Part shown: piece after piece, positions 63,139-64,000 of the stretch | Layout: every line of letters begins with the position of its first letter | Numbering within the stretch: the first letter of the stretch is position 1 | Assembly: GCF_003050965.1 (NCBI RefSeq) | Contig: NZ_QAOU01000010.1 | Span: forward strand, 36,518 to 100,517 | Source of the DNA: Nitrosospira sp. Nsp2 | GTDB lineage: Bacteria > Pseudomonadota > Gammaproteobacteria > Burkholderiales > Nitrosomonadaceae | DNA: 64,000 bases | Reading direction: 5' to 3' | Program-made: the position numbers and the translations under genes | The notes under the pieces: generated by a model | The model's input: the letters and a program-made list of their open reading frames with translations, nothing else | Databases searched by the model: none | What the model was told of the DNA's origin: nothing

Positions 63139-63997
63139 GCTCAATTAAACCTTTAATTCGTCCTCCCCTTGGCCGGAAGGAGGAGCATTACCATTGACTT
63201 GGGCTAGAACGGGTAAACGTGGCGGTACTTGAAAACGTCAAAGCCGGGATAATTTTTCCCTTCGAGCTTCGCGCACTGACAGAGCCGGGCACTCAGAGCC
63301 TGGAACATGCCAGTATCGCGGAGCTTTTGCCGTATCACGGTACCGCCTTATTCTGAAATACACTTGCCCAGTCAGGCCGCAGGTACGTTCTCCCACGATC
63401 ATCCTCGAGATTCTGCGCCTCTTCTCCGCTCGGCCCCTTATTTTTATCCTCTGGCTGCGCCGTGGGTTTGTTTACTTGTTTTCTACCTCCACTTTTTTAT
63501 ACGCAGAAGGTCGCCTGCATCGCTCGATTGCTATGCAGGGACTAGAAGAGGCCCCCACCTGCTGTCGAGAACACTCTGTTTTGCTCTTTTCCCGCTCTGC
63601 CCGATAGTACCGTTGTACCATCCTGCACCTCAGAAGCCCCTGCCTAGGATTTACTGCCGGCAGCCCATCAAGGAAGCCCATTAACCCTGGGTTTGTCCAA
63701 CCTCCGCTTGTGCGTGGGAGGTTGCGCAGCGTCTGACCCGTTGGTTTAAAAGGGCCTACATTGCCTTCAATTTACAGCAGGCCCTTGCGGCTGGATAAGG
63801 AAGGCAAATCGAATGAAACCACGTTGATTTGATTTATGCGGACGCCGGTAGTGATCGTCTTGTACCTTCGTCCAATTGTTTCACAGAGTTAAACAACTCA
63901 TAGTACTCCCTGGCCGCCCGTTTCCCGCTTAGATGAGCTGACGACGTCGCGCTGTCACGAGACTAAACAGCTCGCCAATTTAACACCACGGAGAATT
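63139..63997. other. Long spacer at the right end
   Basis: About 860 bases without a supported gene. A plus-strand frame at 63307-63684 is Pro/Leu/Arg-rich and looks accidental. CGGAGAAT stands just before the ATG that ends the window. Confidence 0.4.
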
Positions 63998-64000
63998 ATG
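63998..64000 (+). CDS. Possible start codon of a gene leaving the window
   Basis: The last three bases are ATG, six bases after CGGAG, a reasonable ribosome binding site, in a long spacer. Nothing of the protein can be read. Confidence 0.35.

Noticed and set aside
63307..63684. Plus-strand frame of 125 codons near the right end
   Set aside because: Pro/Leu/Arg-rich, with no signal, domain or ribosome binding site.

Overview
The window looks like the chromosome of a betaproteobacterial ammonia oxidiser close to Nitrosospira/Nitrosomonas. The evidence is two copies of the small His-rich periplasmic metal-binding protein SmbP, a set of PEP-CTERM proteins, an OprP-like porin, and many decayed genes between long spacers. 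No ammonia-oxidation genes are present, so the genus is an inference. All functional calls come from reading the sequence; no database search was run.

Layout. 1-264: start of hflX, running off the left edge (-). 997-1884: two tandem secreted proteins with the same Gly-rich C-terminus. 2276-3922: porin. 4674-5438: orphan OmpR-type response regulator. 5468-6429: decayed DNA with fragments of a LodA/GoxA-like oxidase and an nSTAND NTPase. 6430-11484: FAD amine oxidase followed by a 1045-residue protein of unknown function. 11612-25100: lower-GC accessory stretch with HAF-repeat and other PEP-CTERM proteins, a polysaccharide deacetylase separated from its signal peptide, a repeat-bearing small exported protein, a cupin, a truncated DUF6940-like gene with TPR and GNAT genes, a gene broken by an in-frame stop, about 1.9 kb of diverged non-coding repeats, an SRAP-family protein with a co-transcribed unknown, and tRNA-Lys(CTT).

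25270-36119 (-): Mut7-C RNase-type protein, VOC protein, then a two-gene Tc-toxin-like locus. It consists of a short TcA-like protein with TPR-type repeats and a C-terminal TcB-binding domain, and a 1950-residue TcB-TcC (SpvB/RHS) fusion whose C-terminal domain carries HExxH. 36417-40975 (+): Tat-exported multicopper oxidase and an OLD-family ATPase with an altered TOPRIM. 41081-47486 (-): an RND efflux pump and its membrane fusion protein, flanked by smbP paralogues that share an upstream repeat. 48059-57277 (-): type I secretion membrane fusion protein, ABC transporter and a 1942-residue RTX animal-haem-peroxidase. 57945-60899 (-): a MalT-like STAND regulator with a C-terminal SARP-type winged helix, a plausible regulator of the RTX locus. 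61217-64000: DUF2127 fragment, a PEP-CTERM protein, a frameshifted HAF/PEP-CTERM remnant, and a possible gene start at the right edge.

How the genes fit together. Much of the window is devoted to the cell surface and export: PEP-CTERM sorting, type I secretion of a peroxidase adhesin, Tc-type toxin, periplasmic copper/metal handling (SmbP, multicopper oxidase, RND pump) and a porin. Neither the RND pump nor the type I system has its own outer-membrane factor here, and no exosortase is present, so these must be supplied from elsewhere. The strongest candidates for something new are the compact Tc locus, the amine oxidase/1045-residue pair, and the twin proteins ending in NISAGGA-(A)GG.
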